This document shows positions 1 through 7,784 of a stretch of DNA of 64,000 nucleotides, one piece after another. Under the pieces are notes generated by a model. The model worked only from the letters and a program-made list of their open reading frames with translations. It did no database searches and was not told the origin of the DNA. The stretch is taken from NCBI RefSeq assembly GCF_002979555.1, contig NZ_PCOZ01000010.1:1-64000 (forward strand). Reading direction: 5' to 3'. A program made the position numbers and the translations under genes. The number at the start of each line of letters is the position of its first letter. The stretch's first letter is position 1. The DNA comes from Pseudomonas sp. MYb60. Lineage in GTDB: Bacteria > Pseudomonadota > Gammaproteobacteria > Pseudomonadales > Pseudomonadaceae.

Positions 1-362
1 CTCCCCCACCCACCCAACTCTTTGGCCTGAACCTGGGCACCGACACCTTGCCGGATGACATCGCCAGCGTCGTCGAGCAGCTATGGTCGACCCAGCCGCG
101 TGAAGCCCTTGGCCTGCTCTATCGCGGTTTGCTCAACCGGCTGCTGAACGATTTCAACTTGCCACTCACAAACGCCGACACCGAAGGCCAGGTCTTGCAG
201 CGCGTGCATCAACTGCAGCAACCTCAACTGGTGGCGTTCAGCGCCGAGCTGACCCACCACTGGCAAAACCTCGCCTATGGCCACCGACTTCCCGCGGCCT
301 CCGCCCAGCAAAAGCTGAGCGATGACTGGCGCGCCCTGTTCAACTCGAAGGCCATCACATGA
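1..362 (+). CDS. DUF4129 domain protein, C-terminal part (5' end outside window)
   Basis: The open frame runs in from the left edge (first full codon at base 3), so the true start is upstream. About 119 residues are visible. They contain the helical stretch typical of the DUF4129 C-terminus, with VEQLWSTQPREALGLLYRGLL followed by a leucine-rich helix and HHWQNLAYGHRLP. In this family the N-terminal part is a multi-pass membrane protein and the DUF4129 tail is soluble. The stop codon overlaps the next start (ATGA at 359-362), so it is translationally coupled to the DUF4350 gene. Four such genes in a row (DUF4129, DUF4350, MoxR, DUF58) are a recurrent operon in proteobacteria. The biochemical role is unknown; a part in a MoxR-assisted membrane complex is inferred from neighbours only. 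Confidence 0.75.
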   Translation, partial: PPPTQLFGLNLGTDTLPDDIASVVEQLWSTQPREALGLLYRGLLNRLLNDFNLPLTNADTEGQVLQRVHQLQQPQLVAFSAELTHHWQNLAYGHRLPAASAQQKLSDDWRALFNSKAIT

Positions 363-1516
363 ACAGGCTTTGGATTGGGATAGGGATGTTGCTGGCGTGC
401 CTGTTGGCAGCAGGCGGCTTTGTCGTCTGGAGCAAAGCCATTCCCTATGACGAAGTCGTGGAACGCGGGCCCTCTCCCGAAGCACAGGCCAATCCCTACC
501 TGGCGGCCGAACACTTCCTGCGCCGGCAAGGCCTTGCGGTCGAACATGCCAGCAACCTTGAGCGCCTGGCGACTTTGCCACCCAAGGGCAACAGCTTGTT
601 GTTGCTGGGTGAACGCAGCTATATGTCATCCCGTCAGGTCGAGCAACTGCTCAACTGGGTCAAGTCCGGCGGCCATCTGCTGCTGGTCGCCGAAGCCCTG
701 TGGGATGAAGAGGCCGGTAAGAGCGGTGACCTGTTACTTGACCGCCTGCCTATCCACCAGACCCTGAGCGACGAACCTGAAGAACCGGCGCCAACACAGA
801 AGAAGAAAAAACCGGACCTCACCAAGCTCTACGTCGACAATGAAACGGCCCCGGCCTACTTCAGCTTCGATACCGACTTCAACCTCACCGACCCTACGCA
901 TCTGGCGCAGTTCTCGGCCAATAGCGCAACGTCCAGCCACCTGATGCAACTTGACCTCGGCAAGGGACGGGTGACAGTGATCACCGACAGTGACCTGTGG
1001 AAAACCCCGGCCATCGGCAAGCACGACAACGCCTGGCTGCTGTGGTACCTGAACCAGGGCACTGCCGTGACCTTATTGTTCAATAGCGATTTCGACAATC
1101 TGCTCACCCTGCTGCTGCGCTATTTCCCTCAGGCGCTGGTCGCACTCTTTGCCTTGGTCATCCTGGTTATCTGGCACGCCAGCTTGCGGAGCGGTCCCCT
1201 CCAGCCTCCCGCGCCGAAGGCACGTCGCCAGTTGCAGGAACACCTCAAGGCCAGCGCCGACTTCCTGCTGCGCCGCAGTGGCCACGCCACGCTGTTGCAA
1301 GCCTTGCAGCGCGACATTCTGCGCGCCGCCCGCAAACGCCACCCGGGCTTTGAACACCTGGGCAGTGACGAACAGTGGCGCGCGCTTGAGCACCTGACGC
1401 GCCAACCCTCTCACGTCATCAGCCAGGCCCTTGGCCCCATCCCGACGAAACGGCTTTCCAGCGCCGATTTCAGCCGGCAGGTGGCTTGTCTGCAAACCCT
1501 CAGGAATGCCCTATGA
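359..1516 (+). CDS. DUF4350 domain-containing membrane protein
   Basis: A 385-residue protein of unknown molecular function. It has an N-terminal membrane helix (about residues 5-26), a soluble middle with a GATase-like/DUF4350 fold signature (GNSLLLLGERSYMSSRQVEQ, then a hydrophobic GGHLLLVAEALW strand), and a second membrane helix at about 255-275 followed by a basic cytoplasmic tail. A lysine-rich linker (QKKKKPD) lies near residue 148. The start ATG overlaps the preceding stop, and the stop overlaps the MoxR start (ATGA at 1513-1516), so expression is tightly coupled in the operon. Family membership is from the overall pattern and the MoxR/DUF58 context. Confidence 0.8.
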   Translation: MNRLWIGIGMLLACLLAAGGFVVWSKAIPYDEVVERGPSPEAQANPYLAAEHFLRRQGLAVEHASNLERLATLPPKGNSLLLLGERSYMSSRQVEQLLNWVKSGGHLLLVAEALWDEEAGKSGDLLLDRLPIHQTLSDEPEEPAPTQKKKKPDLTKLYVDNETAPAYFSFDTDFNLTDPTHLAQFSANSATSSHLMQLDLGKGRVTVITDSDLWKTPAIGKHDNAWLLWYLNQGTAVTLLFNSDFDNLLTLLLRYFPQALVALFALVILVIWHASLRSGPLQPPAPKARRQLQEHLKASADFLLRRSGHATLLQALQRDILRAARKRHPGFEHLGSDEQWRALEHLTRQPSHVISQALGPIPTKRLSSADFSRQVACLQTLRNAL

Positions 1517-2508
1517 CTGATTTTCCAAACACCACTGCCCCCGCCAGCGACACCCTGCAACGTGCCAGCCAGCAGGCCCAGGCCCTGCGCGCGGAGTTAC
1601 GCAAGGCGGTGATCGGCCAGGACCGGGTGATCGACGAAGTGCTGATCGCACTGATCGCTGGCGGCCACGTGCTGCTCGAAGGGGTTCCAGGTCTGGGCAA
1701 GACGTTGTTGGTTCGCGCATTGGCACGCTGCTTCGAGGGCGACTTTGCGCGGATCCAGTTCACCCCCGACCTGATGCCCAGCGATGTCACCGGTCACGCT
1801 GTCTACGACCTGCGTACCGAACAGTTCAAGTTGCGCAAAGGACCGGTTTTCACCCATCTGTTGCTTGCTGACGAAATCAACCGTGCCCCCGCCAAGACCC
1901 AGGCGGCGCTGCTGGAAGCCATGCAGGAACGGCAAGTCACCCTCGAAGGCGAGGCGCTGCCTATCGGCCAACCGTTCATGGTGCTCGCGACCCAGAACCC
2001 TATCGAACAGGAAGGGACATATCCCCTGCCGGAAGCCGAGCTGGACCGTTTCATGCTCAAGGTACGCATGGACTACCCCGATGCCCTGCAGGAGCTGGAT
2101 ATGGTGCGCGAAGTCACGCGCTCATCCCAGGCCGACATGCTGGAGGTGCAACCACTGCGCACGGTGTTGCAGGCTGAAGATGTGGTGCAGTTGCAGCAAG
2201 TCGCCAGCGATCTCGCCCTCGATGAACACGTACTCGACTATGCCGTGCGCCTAGCAAGGGCCACCCGTAGCTGGCCGGGACTCGCCATCGGCGCCGGCCC
2301 ACGGGCGTCGATTGCGCTGGTACGCAGTGCCCGTGCGTGCGCCTTGCTGCGCGGCGGCGAGTTCGTCACCCCGGATGACGTCAAGGGATGCGCCCTGGCC
2401 GTGCTTCGCCACCGCGTGCGCATCGCTCCAGAGCTGGATATCGACGGGCTTGAGGTCGATCAGGTACTCAAGCAACTGCTCGATCAGATTCCGGCCCCAA
2501 GGCAATGA
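1513..2508 (+). CDS. MoxR family AAA+ ATPase
   Basis: A 331-residue AAA+ ATPase of the MoxR family, whose members act as chaperone-like motors for maturing partner proteins carrying von Willebrand A-like folds. Visible motifs: Walker A GVPGLGKT (about residue 58), Walker B LLLADEINRAP (about 115), a sensor-1 region ATQNPIEQEGTYPLPEAELD and an Arg-rich C-terminal lid. I chose ATG 1513, which overlaps the previous stop; an in-frame ATG at 1486 lies inside the DUF4350 gene and is less likely. The DUF58 gene starts 7 bases after the stop. The likely partner is that DUF58 protein; the cellular process served is unknown. Confidence 0.93.
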   Translation: MTDFPNTTAPASDTLQRASQQAQALRAELRKAVIGQDRVIDEVLIALIAGGHVLLEGVPGLGKTLLVRALARCFEGDFARIQFTPDLMPSDVTGHAVYDLRTEQFKLRKGPVFTHLLLADEINRAPAKTQAALLEAMQERQVTLEGEALPIGQPFMVLATQNPIEQEGTYPLPEAELDRFMLKVRMDYPDALQELDMVREVTRSSQADMLEVQPLRTVLQAEDVVQLQQVASDLALDEHVLDYAVRLARATRSWPGLAIGAGPRASIALVRSARACALLRGGEFVTPDDVKGCALAVLRHRVRIAPELDIDGLEVDQVLKQLLDQIPAPRQ

Positions 2509-2515
2509 GCTGCCG

Positions 2516-3847
2516 ATGAAACCGAACCGTCTGCTGTTGATCTGGCTAGGCTTGCTGCTGGGTGTGAATACCCTGTTGGGCGCAGCTGCCGCGTTGCAGT
2601 ACAAGGTACCCGACACCTTGTATTCGGTGGCTTGGGGCCTGCTCCTGGCACTGATGCTGCTCGCCCTGCTGGACGCTCTGCGACTGCGCCGTATTCCAAC
2701 CCCGCGAGTACGCCGGCAGATGCCTGGTAGCCTTGCCCTTGGGCACTGGTGCGAGGTACGCCTGACGCTGGAGCATGATTACCCTCAGCCAATGACGGTG
2801 CAGGTGTTCGATCACGTCCCGGATGGGCTGGGTGTGGAAAACATGCCTCAGAACATCGCGCTCAAACCTGACGAACACAGCGAGTTGGGTTATCGCCTGC
2901 GCCCCTCGCGGCGCGGGCATTTTCGTTTCAGCCGCTGTGAAATCTACCTGCCCAGCCCGCTGGGAATGTGGTCCTCGCGGCGTTTTATCCAGGCCGAGGA
3001 TGTCACCCGTGTGTACCCGGACTTTGCACGCCTTGCCGGTGCACAACTGCTGGGTGTGGATAACTGGCTAAGCCAACTGGGCGTGCGTCAATACCCGCGG
3101 CGCGGGTTGGGGCTGGAGTTTCATCAATTACGCGAGTTTCGCGATGGCGACAGCCTGCGGCAGATTGACTGGAAGGCCACCGCGCGACAGCGTACGCCCA
3201 TTGCCCGGGAGTATCAGGACGAACGCGACCAGCAGATCCTGTTCATGCTGGATTGCGGCCGACGCATGCGCAGCCAGGATGGTGAGTTGTCTCACTTTGA
3301 CCACGCGCTCAACGCTTGCCTGCTGCTCGGCTACGTTGCCTTGCGTCAGGGTGACGCGGTGGGGCTGAGCACCTTTGCCGGCGACCAACCGCTCTATCTG
3401 CCACCGGCCAAGGGCACCAGCCAGTTGAACGTGCTGCTCAACGCAGTGTATGACCTGGACACCACCCGGCGCGCCGCCGACTACCAGGCCGCCGCGAGCC
3501 AGCTACTGGCCCGACAAAAGCGCCGCGCATTGGTGGTCGTGGTCACAAACGTGCGGGACGAAGATGATGAGGCACTGCTGACCGCCGTCAAGCGCATAAG
3601 CCGTCAACACCGGGTACTGGTGGCCAGTTTGCGTGAGGAGATCCTCGACCACCTGCGCCACTCCCCTGTGCAAACCGTGTCCGAAGCGCTGGCCTACAGC
3701 GGCACGGTCGATTACCTCAATGCCCGCGATGAACTGCATGACCGATTGAGCGCACATGGCGTGGCGGTGCTGGACAGCGTGCCATCCGAGCTGGGCGCAG
3801 ACTTGGTCACCCGCTACCTGGGTTGGAAGAAAGCAGGCGTGTTTTGA
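2516..3847 (+). CDS. DUF58 domain-containing protein (MoxR partner)
   Basis: A 443-residue protein with two close N-terminal membrane helices (about residues 3-25 and 32-50), then a beta-rich region and a C-terminal DUF58 domain. The DUF58 hallmark is visible as FRDGDSLRQIDWKATARQ followed by YQDERDQQILFMLDCGRRM, a vWA-like strand whose metal site looks degenerate. The ATG at 2516 starts 7 bases after the MoxR stop; an upstream in-frame extension would overlap the MoxR coding region. DUF58 proteins are the usual partners of MoxR ATPases. Last gene of the operon; a gene on the opposite strand follows. Confidence 0.9.
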   Translation: MKPNRLLLIWLGLLLGVNTLLGAAAALQYKVPDTLYSVAWGLLLALMLLALLDALRLRRIPTPRVRRQMPGSLALGHWCEVRLTLEHDYPQPMTVQVFDHVPDGLGVENMPQNIALKPDEHSELGYRLRPSRRGHFRFSRCEIYLPSPLGMWSSRRFIQAEDVTRVYPDFARLAGAQLLGVDNWLSQLGVRQYPRRGLGLEFHQLREFRDGDSLRQIDWKATARQRTPIAREYQDERDQQILFMLDCGRRMRSQDGELSHFDHALNACLLLGYVALRQGDAVGLSTFAGDQPLYLPPAKGTSQLNVLLNAVYDLDTTRRAADYQAAASQLLARQKRRALVVVVTNVRDEDDEALLTAVKRISRQHRVLVASLREEILDHLRHSPVQTVSEALAYSGTVDYLNARDELHDRLSAHGVAVLDSVPSELGADLVTRYLGWKKAGVF

Positions 3848-3892
3848 ACCGGTGAGGAGCAACGCCCATACCGGCTCGACCACGCAGGAGAA

Positions 3893-4252
3893 TCAGGCCG
3901 AAGCCTGCAAGGGATCAAAACTGAAGTAATGCAAGAGGGCGTTGATCAGGTACCCGTACTCGTCGCAAGCCTGCAGTACGCGGAATCCGGAATCGTAATG
4001 CTGCGGGTTGATGTCCTCCTGGCTCCACAGGCAGGTCGCCGTAAAGTCGACAGGGTGGTAAGTGCCGTCAGCCTTGGGAATCTTCACGCGCAGTTCAAAA
4101 TCGACATTCACCATCATGGGCAACTGGCTGATCAACATCAGCCCGTCTTGCGAAACATTGCCCAGGAAACCTAAAGGTTTGTCGGTGAGCCGGTTGAATA
4201 CTTGCAGGAAACAAGAAAGCTGATGCCGCTCGATCCGTCGCTCGGTAAACAT
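3893..4252 (-). CDS. PilZ domain-containing protein
   Basis: A 119-residue single-domain PilZ protein. PilZ domains bind cyclic di-GMP through an RxxxR motif and a downstream (D/N)xSxxG motif. Here RRIERH sits at the N-terminus and NVSQDGLMLIS further on, so both elements look present. I chose the ATG at 4252 (MFTERRIERHQL) because the PilZ arginines begin there; a longer frame to 4357 adds unrelated residues. Convergent with the DUF58 gene. A similar protein sits next to the MoxR/DUF58 genes near pykA in P. aeruginosa. The output partner is unknown; motility, exopolysaccharide or transcription are all possible for stand-alone PilZ proteins. Confidence 0.85.
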   Translation of the reverse strand: MFTERRIERHQLSCFLQVFNRLTDKPLGFLGNVSQDGLMLISQLPMMVNVDFELRVKIPKADGTYHPVDFTATCLWSQEDINPQHYDSGFRVLQACDEYGYLINALLHYFSFDPLQASA

Positions 4253-4471
4253 AGTGAGATCGTCATCCTTTGGCCAGGACTCTGGCCGCGCCAGTGATTC
4301 GGAACGGGCGACAACGGCCCGCTCTCCCTGGATATCGGTGTGACAACACAGTGCCACTAGACCGCTGCCGAATCCGGGTCCCTCATACGTTCGAACAGAA
4401 ACTTGTACAAACGAACATTTAAAGGATAGCCCAAGACTGGCAGCGGGCCAGCTATGAAATGACGAATATCA

Positions 4472-4846
4472 TCACAAAGATGCAGGACGCGGCGGGATGG
4501 TGCTTGCGCCGCGGTAGTAACCCAGCTGTTGCAGGGTGTCGAGCCTGGCGCGAGCGCGGTAGGCGTACTCACTCGACGGGAATTGGTTGATGATGAATTG
4601 GTAGGTCTGTGCGGCGTCGACAAACAGTTTCTGGCGCTCCAGGCATTGACCTCGCAACATCGAAACTTCCGGCTGCACATAGCGCCGCGTGCGGCTTTCA
4701 CGGTCGACCTGGGACAACTCCAGGGTCACGCGCTCGCAATCACCAACCTTGTAGGCACGGTAAGCGTTGTTCAAATGGTGGTCCATCGACCAACGGGTAC
4801 AGCCGACAACACTGACGGCCAGGGCAGCAATGAGCAAAATTCGCAT
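4472..4846 (-). CDS. small tetratricopeptide-like outer-membrane lipoprotein
   Basis: A 124-residue protein with a lipoprotein signal (MRILLIAALAVSVVGC, lipobox VVGC with Cys16), followed by helical TPR-like repeats (NNAYRAYKVGDCERVTLELS, then AAQTYQFIINQFPSSEYAYRAR). The start at 4846 has a good ribosome site (AGGAGA) 5-6 bases upstream; the longer frame to 4888 does not. Small TPR lipoproteins of this type often scaffold envelope complexes, but no specific partner is evident. It is transcribed away from pyk and separated from the PilZ gene by about 220 bases. Confidence 0.8.
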   Translation of the reverse strand: MRILLIAALAVSVVGCTRWSMDHHLNNAYRAYKVGDCERVTLELSQVDRESRTRRYVQPEVSMLRGQCLERQKLFVDAAQTYQFIINQFPSSEYAYRARARLDTLQQLGYYRGASTIPPRPASL

Positions 4847-5020
4847 TAGGGTTCTCCTGTCTTGTGCAGTGTATCGACCCCTTGGCAAAAATCTTCAAGG
4901 TTGTTCGTCATGACGCCGCAACGAAAACAAGTCAATCGTCGATAAGTAGTGCAAACGAACAATGACTACAACGAAAGAGCATAGTAGCCTTCCCCAGCGC
5001 TTGAACTCAGGAGTCTGTGC
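4847..5020. promoter_or_regulatory. divergent intergenic region between the lipoprotein gene and pyk
   Basis: This 174-base gap must hold the pyk promoter and that of the small lipoprotein. It contains an AT-rich stretch (4900-4985) but no promoter hexamers or operator that I can assign with confidence. No TTGT-N7-ACAA HexR-type box is seen here. Confidence 0.4.
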
Positions 5021-6472
5021 ATGTCCGTCCGTCGTACCAAAATCGTCGCCACCCTTGGCCCGGCCAGCAACTCGCCGGAAGTCCTCGAACAGCTGATTCT
5101 GGCTGGTTTGGACGTTGCCCGTCTGAACTTCTCCCACGGCACCCCGGACGAGCACAAGGCTCGCGCCAAGCTGGTGCGTGACCTGGCCGCCAAACATGGC
5201 CGCTTTGTCGCACTGCTGGGTGACCTGCAAGGCCCGAAAATCCGTATCGCCAAATTCGCCAACAAGCGAATCGAGCTGAAGATCGGTGACACCTTCACCT
5301 TCTCCACCAGCCACCCGCTGACCGAAGGCAACCAGCAAGTCGTGGGTATCGATTACCCGGACCTGGTCAAGGACTGCGGCGTCGGTGACGAGCTGCTGCT
5401 GGATGACGGCCGCGTTGTGATGCGCGTCGACACCGCGACCCCGACCGAACTGCATTGCACCGTGATCATCGGCGGCCCGCTGTCCGACCATAAAGGCATC
5501 AACCGTCGTGGGGGTGGCTTGACCGCACCGGCCCTGACTGAAAAAGACAAGGCTGACATCAAGCTCGCCGCCGAAATGGAAGTGGACTACCTCGCCGTGT
5601 CCTTCCCGCGCGACGCTGCCGACATGGAATACGCCCGTAAACTGCGTGACGAAGCCGGCGGCACCGCTTGGCTGGTGGCGAAGATCGAACGCGCCGAAGC
5701 CGTGGCCGATGACGAAACCCTCGACGGCCTGATCAAGGCTTCCGACGCGGTCATGGTTGCCCGTGGCGACCTGGGTGTGGAAATCGGCGACGCCGAACTG
5801 ATCGGTATCCAGAAAAAGATCATCCTGCACGCACGCCGTCACAACAAAGCGGTGATCGTGGCGACCCAGATGATGGAGTCGATGATCCAGAACCCGATGC
5901 CGACCCGCGCCGAAGTGTCCGACGTGGCCAACGCCGTGCTCGACTACACCGACGCCGTGATGCTCTCGGCCGAAAGTGCTGCTGGCCCGTACCCGCTGGA
6001 AGCGGTGCAAGCCATGGCGCGTATCTGCCTCGGCGCTGAAAAGCACCCGACCAGCAAGACCTCCAGCCACCGCATCGGCAAAGAGTTCGAAAGCTGCGAC
6101 CAGAGCATCGCGCTGGCCGCCATGTACACCGCCAACCACTTCCCGGGCGTGAAAGCGATCATCGCCCTGACCGAAAGTGGCTACACGCCGTTGATCATGT
6201 CGCGCATCCGTTCCTCGGTGCCGATCTACGCGTTCACCCCGCACCGCGAAGCCCAGGCTCGCGCAGCGATGTTCCGTGGCGTGTACACCATTCCGTTCGA
6301 TCCGGCTTCGCTGGCACCGAACGAAGTCAGCCAGGCCGCCATTGATGAGCTGGTCAAGCGTGGCGTCGTGGAGAAAGGCGACTGGGTCATCCTGACCAAG
6401 GGCGACAGCTACCACACCACCGGTGGCACCAATGGCATGAAGATCCTGCACGTGGGCGACCCGCAGGTCTAA
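5021..6472 (+). CDS. pykA: pyruvate kinase
   Basis: A 483-residue pyruvate kinase, the full length for the family. It catalyses phosphoenolpyruvate + ADP to pyruvate + ATP, the final step of glycolysis/Entner-Doudoroff flow. Visible landmarks: the N-terminal substrate region KIVATLGPASNSPEVL, RLNFSHG, the K+/metal region GDLQGPKIRI, the active-site signature VAKIERAEAV and ARGDLGVEI, then ATQMMESM and the C-terminal allosteric domain. Pseudomonads usually carry two pyruvate kinases. The length and the neighbours (MoxR/DUF58, PilZ, ferredoxin reductase, fumarase) match the pykA (PA4329-type) copy rather than the one in the glycerate operon. A rho-independent terminator follows 18 bases after the stop. 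Confidence 0.95.
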   Translation: MSVRRTKIVATLGPASNSPEVLEQLILAGLDVARLNFSHGTPDEHKARAKLVRDLAAKHGRFVALLGDLQGPKIRIAKFANKRIELKIGDTFTFSTSHPLTEGNQQVVGIDYPDLVKDCGVGDELLLDDGRVVMRVDTATPTELHCTVIIGGPLSDHKGINRRGGGLTAPALTEKDKADIKLAAEMEVDYLAVSFPRDAADMEYARKLRDEAGGTAWLVAKIERAEAVADDETLDGLIKASDAVMVARGDLGVEIGDAELIGIQKKIILHARRHNKAVIVATQMMESMIQNPMPTRAEVSDVANAVLDYTDAVMLSAESAAGPYPLEAVQAMARICLGAEKHPTSKTSSHRIGKEFESCDQSIALAAMYTANHFPGVKAIIALTESGYTPLIMSRIRSSVPIYAFTPHREAQARAAMFRGVYTIPFDPASLAPNEVSQAAIDELVKRGVVEKGDWVILTKGDSYHTTGGTNGMKILHVGDPQV

Positions 6473-6489
6473 GTGACACGCTGAAAAAC

Positions 6490-6523
6490 AAAAAGCCCCG
6501 CCCTGTGAATGGCGGGGCTTTTT
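6490..6523 (+). terminator. rho-independent terminator of pyk
   Basis: A perfect stem AAAAAGCCCCGCC / GGCGGGGCTTTTT around an 8-base loop, ending in five T. It lies 18 bases after the pyk stop. The A-run on the 5' side makes it potentially bidirectional. Confidence 0.93.
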
Positions 6524-6556
6524 GCATTTCAGAGTGACCTGCCGGCTCTCAGGGCC

Positions 6557-6578
6557 TCATCGCGGGCAAGCCCCGCCA
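6557..6578. repeat. solitary degenerate REP half-site
   Basis: CATCGCGGGCAAGCCCCGCC resembles one arm of the REPINs found elsewhere in the window but lacks the flanking GTGGGAG and the mirrored partner. It lies between pyk and the convergent reductase gene. Confidence 0.4.
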
Positions 6579-6634
6579 GCCCAAGAGTCAGCGCCAGCTG
6601 ATATCAGTGCTGCAGCGGCTGTAGAACCCGGCGC

Positions 6635-7567
6635 TCAACCACGTGGCAGGAACACATCGGCCAGCAGTTGATTGCGCGGCAGGCCCGCCAGGAACAAGCG
6701 CTTGGAAAACGCCTCGACACTGGCCGGGTGCCCGCAAAGCAACGCCAGCGTCTGCCGCGAAACCACCCGCAGTTGCGCCAATGCCTGGGTCGCCTGCGCC
6801 GCCGTCCACAGCTCCACCGTCACGTTGGGATGCTGTGCGGCCAGTTGCGCCAGGGGGTCGGCCAGGTAATGCCCGTCCGCATCATGGGCCAGATGAATCA
6901 CACGAATGGCGCCCTGATGGTCCTGGCGCAACGCCTCGCGCAACACGCCCCACAACGGGCCCAGCCCCGTGCCCGACGCCAGCAGCCACAACGGCCGGGC
7001 TTGCCAGTCCGGGTCATAGTGCAGCGCGCCGCCGCGCAGTTCGCCCAAGCGTAAACAGTTGCCAACCTGCAATTGTCGGGCAAGCGTGCTGAACTCACCG
7101 GGTAACCGACAATCGAGGTGAAACTCCAGAAACCCATCCTCCTGCGGCAGGCTCGCCAGGGAATACGGCCGCGCCACCTGCCCCGCCCACAACACCAGAT
7201 GTTGCCCCGCGCGATAACGCAGGCCACGCTCCGGTTGCAGGCGCAGGCGCAGCACCGACGGGCTCAGCCAATCGGCACCGACCACCTCGGCCGCCAGACC
7301 GTCGCGAGCGGGGTCAAATGCGTCAACCCGCAGGTCGCCGCTGACCTGGCACTGACACGCCAGACGCCAACCATCCTGGCGTTGCGCCGGGCTCAGCGCA
7401 TCCGGCTGCCGGTCAGTAACTTCGCCGTCACATCGCACCAGGCAGGCATGGCAACTGCCGGCGCGGCAACTGTAGGGCACGGCCACACCCGCCTGGTTCA
7501 AGGCATCCAGCAGGTTACTGCCGGTGGACACCGACCAATGGCGTTCGCCGACGTACAGTTCAGGCAT
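6635..7567 (-). CDS. 2Fe-2S ferredoxin-NAD(P)H reductase fusion
   Basis: A 310-residue flavoprotein with a plant-type ferredoxin domain at the N-terminus and a ferredoxin-NADP reductase module after it. The cluster ligands are C34, C39, C42 and C71 (CRAGSCHAC, then RLACQC). The FAD motif is RPYSLAS and the pyridine-nucleotide motif is GTGLGPLWG. The layout matches electron-transfer components of ring-hydroxylating oxygenases (BenC/XylZ type), but no oxygenase subunit is adjacent. In P. aeruginosa the equivalent gene lies between pykA and fumarase (PA4331). Substrate partner unknown. It is divergent from the fumarase gene; a hairpin lies in the shared upstream region. Confidence 0.88.
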   Translation of the reverse strand: MPELYVGERHWSVSTGSNLLDALNQAGVAVPYSCRAGSCHACLVRCDGEVTDRQPDALSPAQRQDGWRLACQCQVSGDLRVDAFDPARDGLAAEVVGADWLSPSVLRLRLQPERGLRYRAGQHLVLWAGQVARPYSLASLPQEDGFLEFHLDCRLPGEFSTLARQLQVGNCLRLGELRGGALHYDPDWQARPLWLLASGTGLGPLWGVLREALRQDHQGAIRVIHLAHDADGHYLADPLAQLAAQHPNVTVELWTAAQATQALAQLRVVSRQTLALLCGHPASVEAFSKRLFLAGLPRNQLLADVFLPRG

Positions 7568-7709
7568 ATAAAGGTCTCAATCACCGGGGACGCGCACAGG
7601 GAATCATGCCTGCGACAGTTTGACCATAGTCGGGTGTATCGGCCACCGCGCCGGGTTATACTGCCGCGCCTTTTTAGCGTCGCGCCTGCACCATTTTGGC
7701 GTGCCTTGG

Positions 7710-7752
7710 AAAGGTGGCTTCAGCCGACCGATGCAACACTGAAGCCACCTTT
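7710..7752 (+). promoter_or_regulatory. leader inverted repeat upstream of fumarase
   Basis: AAAGGTGGCTTCAG (7710-7723) and CTGAAGCCACCTTT (7739-7752) form a perfect 14-base-pair stem with a 15-base loop, followed by only three T. The repeat ends 32 bases before the fumarase start and about 20 before its ribosome site. It could be an attenuator-like leader hairpin, a terminator of an upstream transcript or a protein operator. Confidence 0.6.
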
Positions 7753-7784
7753 ATTGAATGTTCCCTTATAGAGGAGCGCGACTC

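Noticed and set aside
4895..6451. Long open frame antisense to pyruvate kinase
   Set aside because: His/Val/Gln-rich translation with no family features; a shadow of a high-GC gene in the complementary frame.
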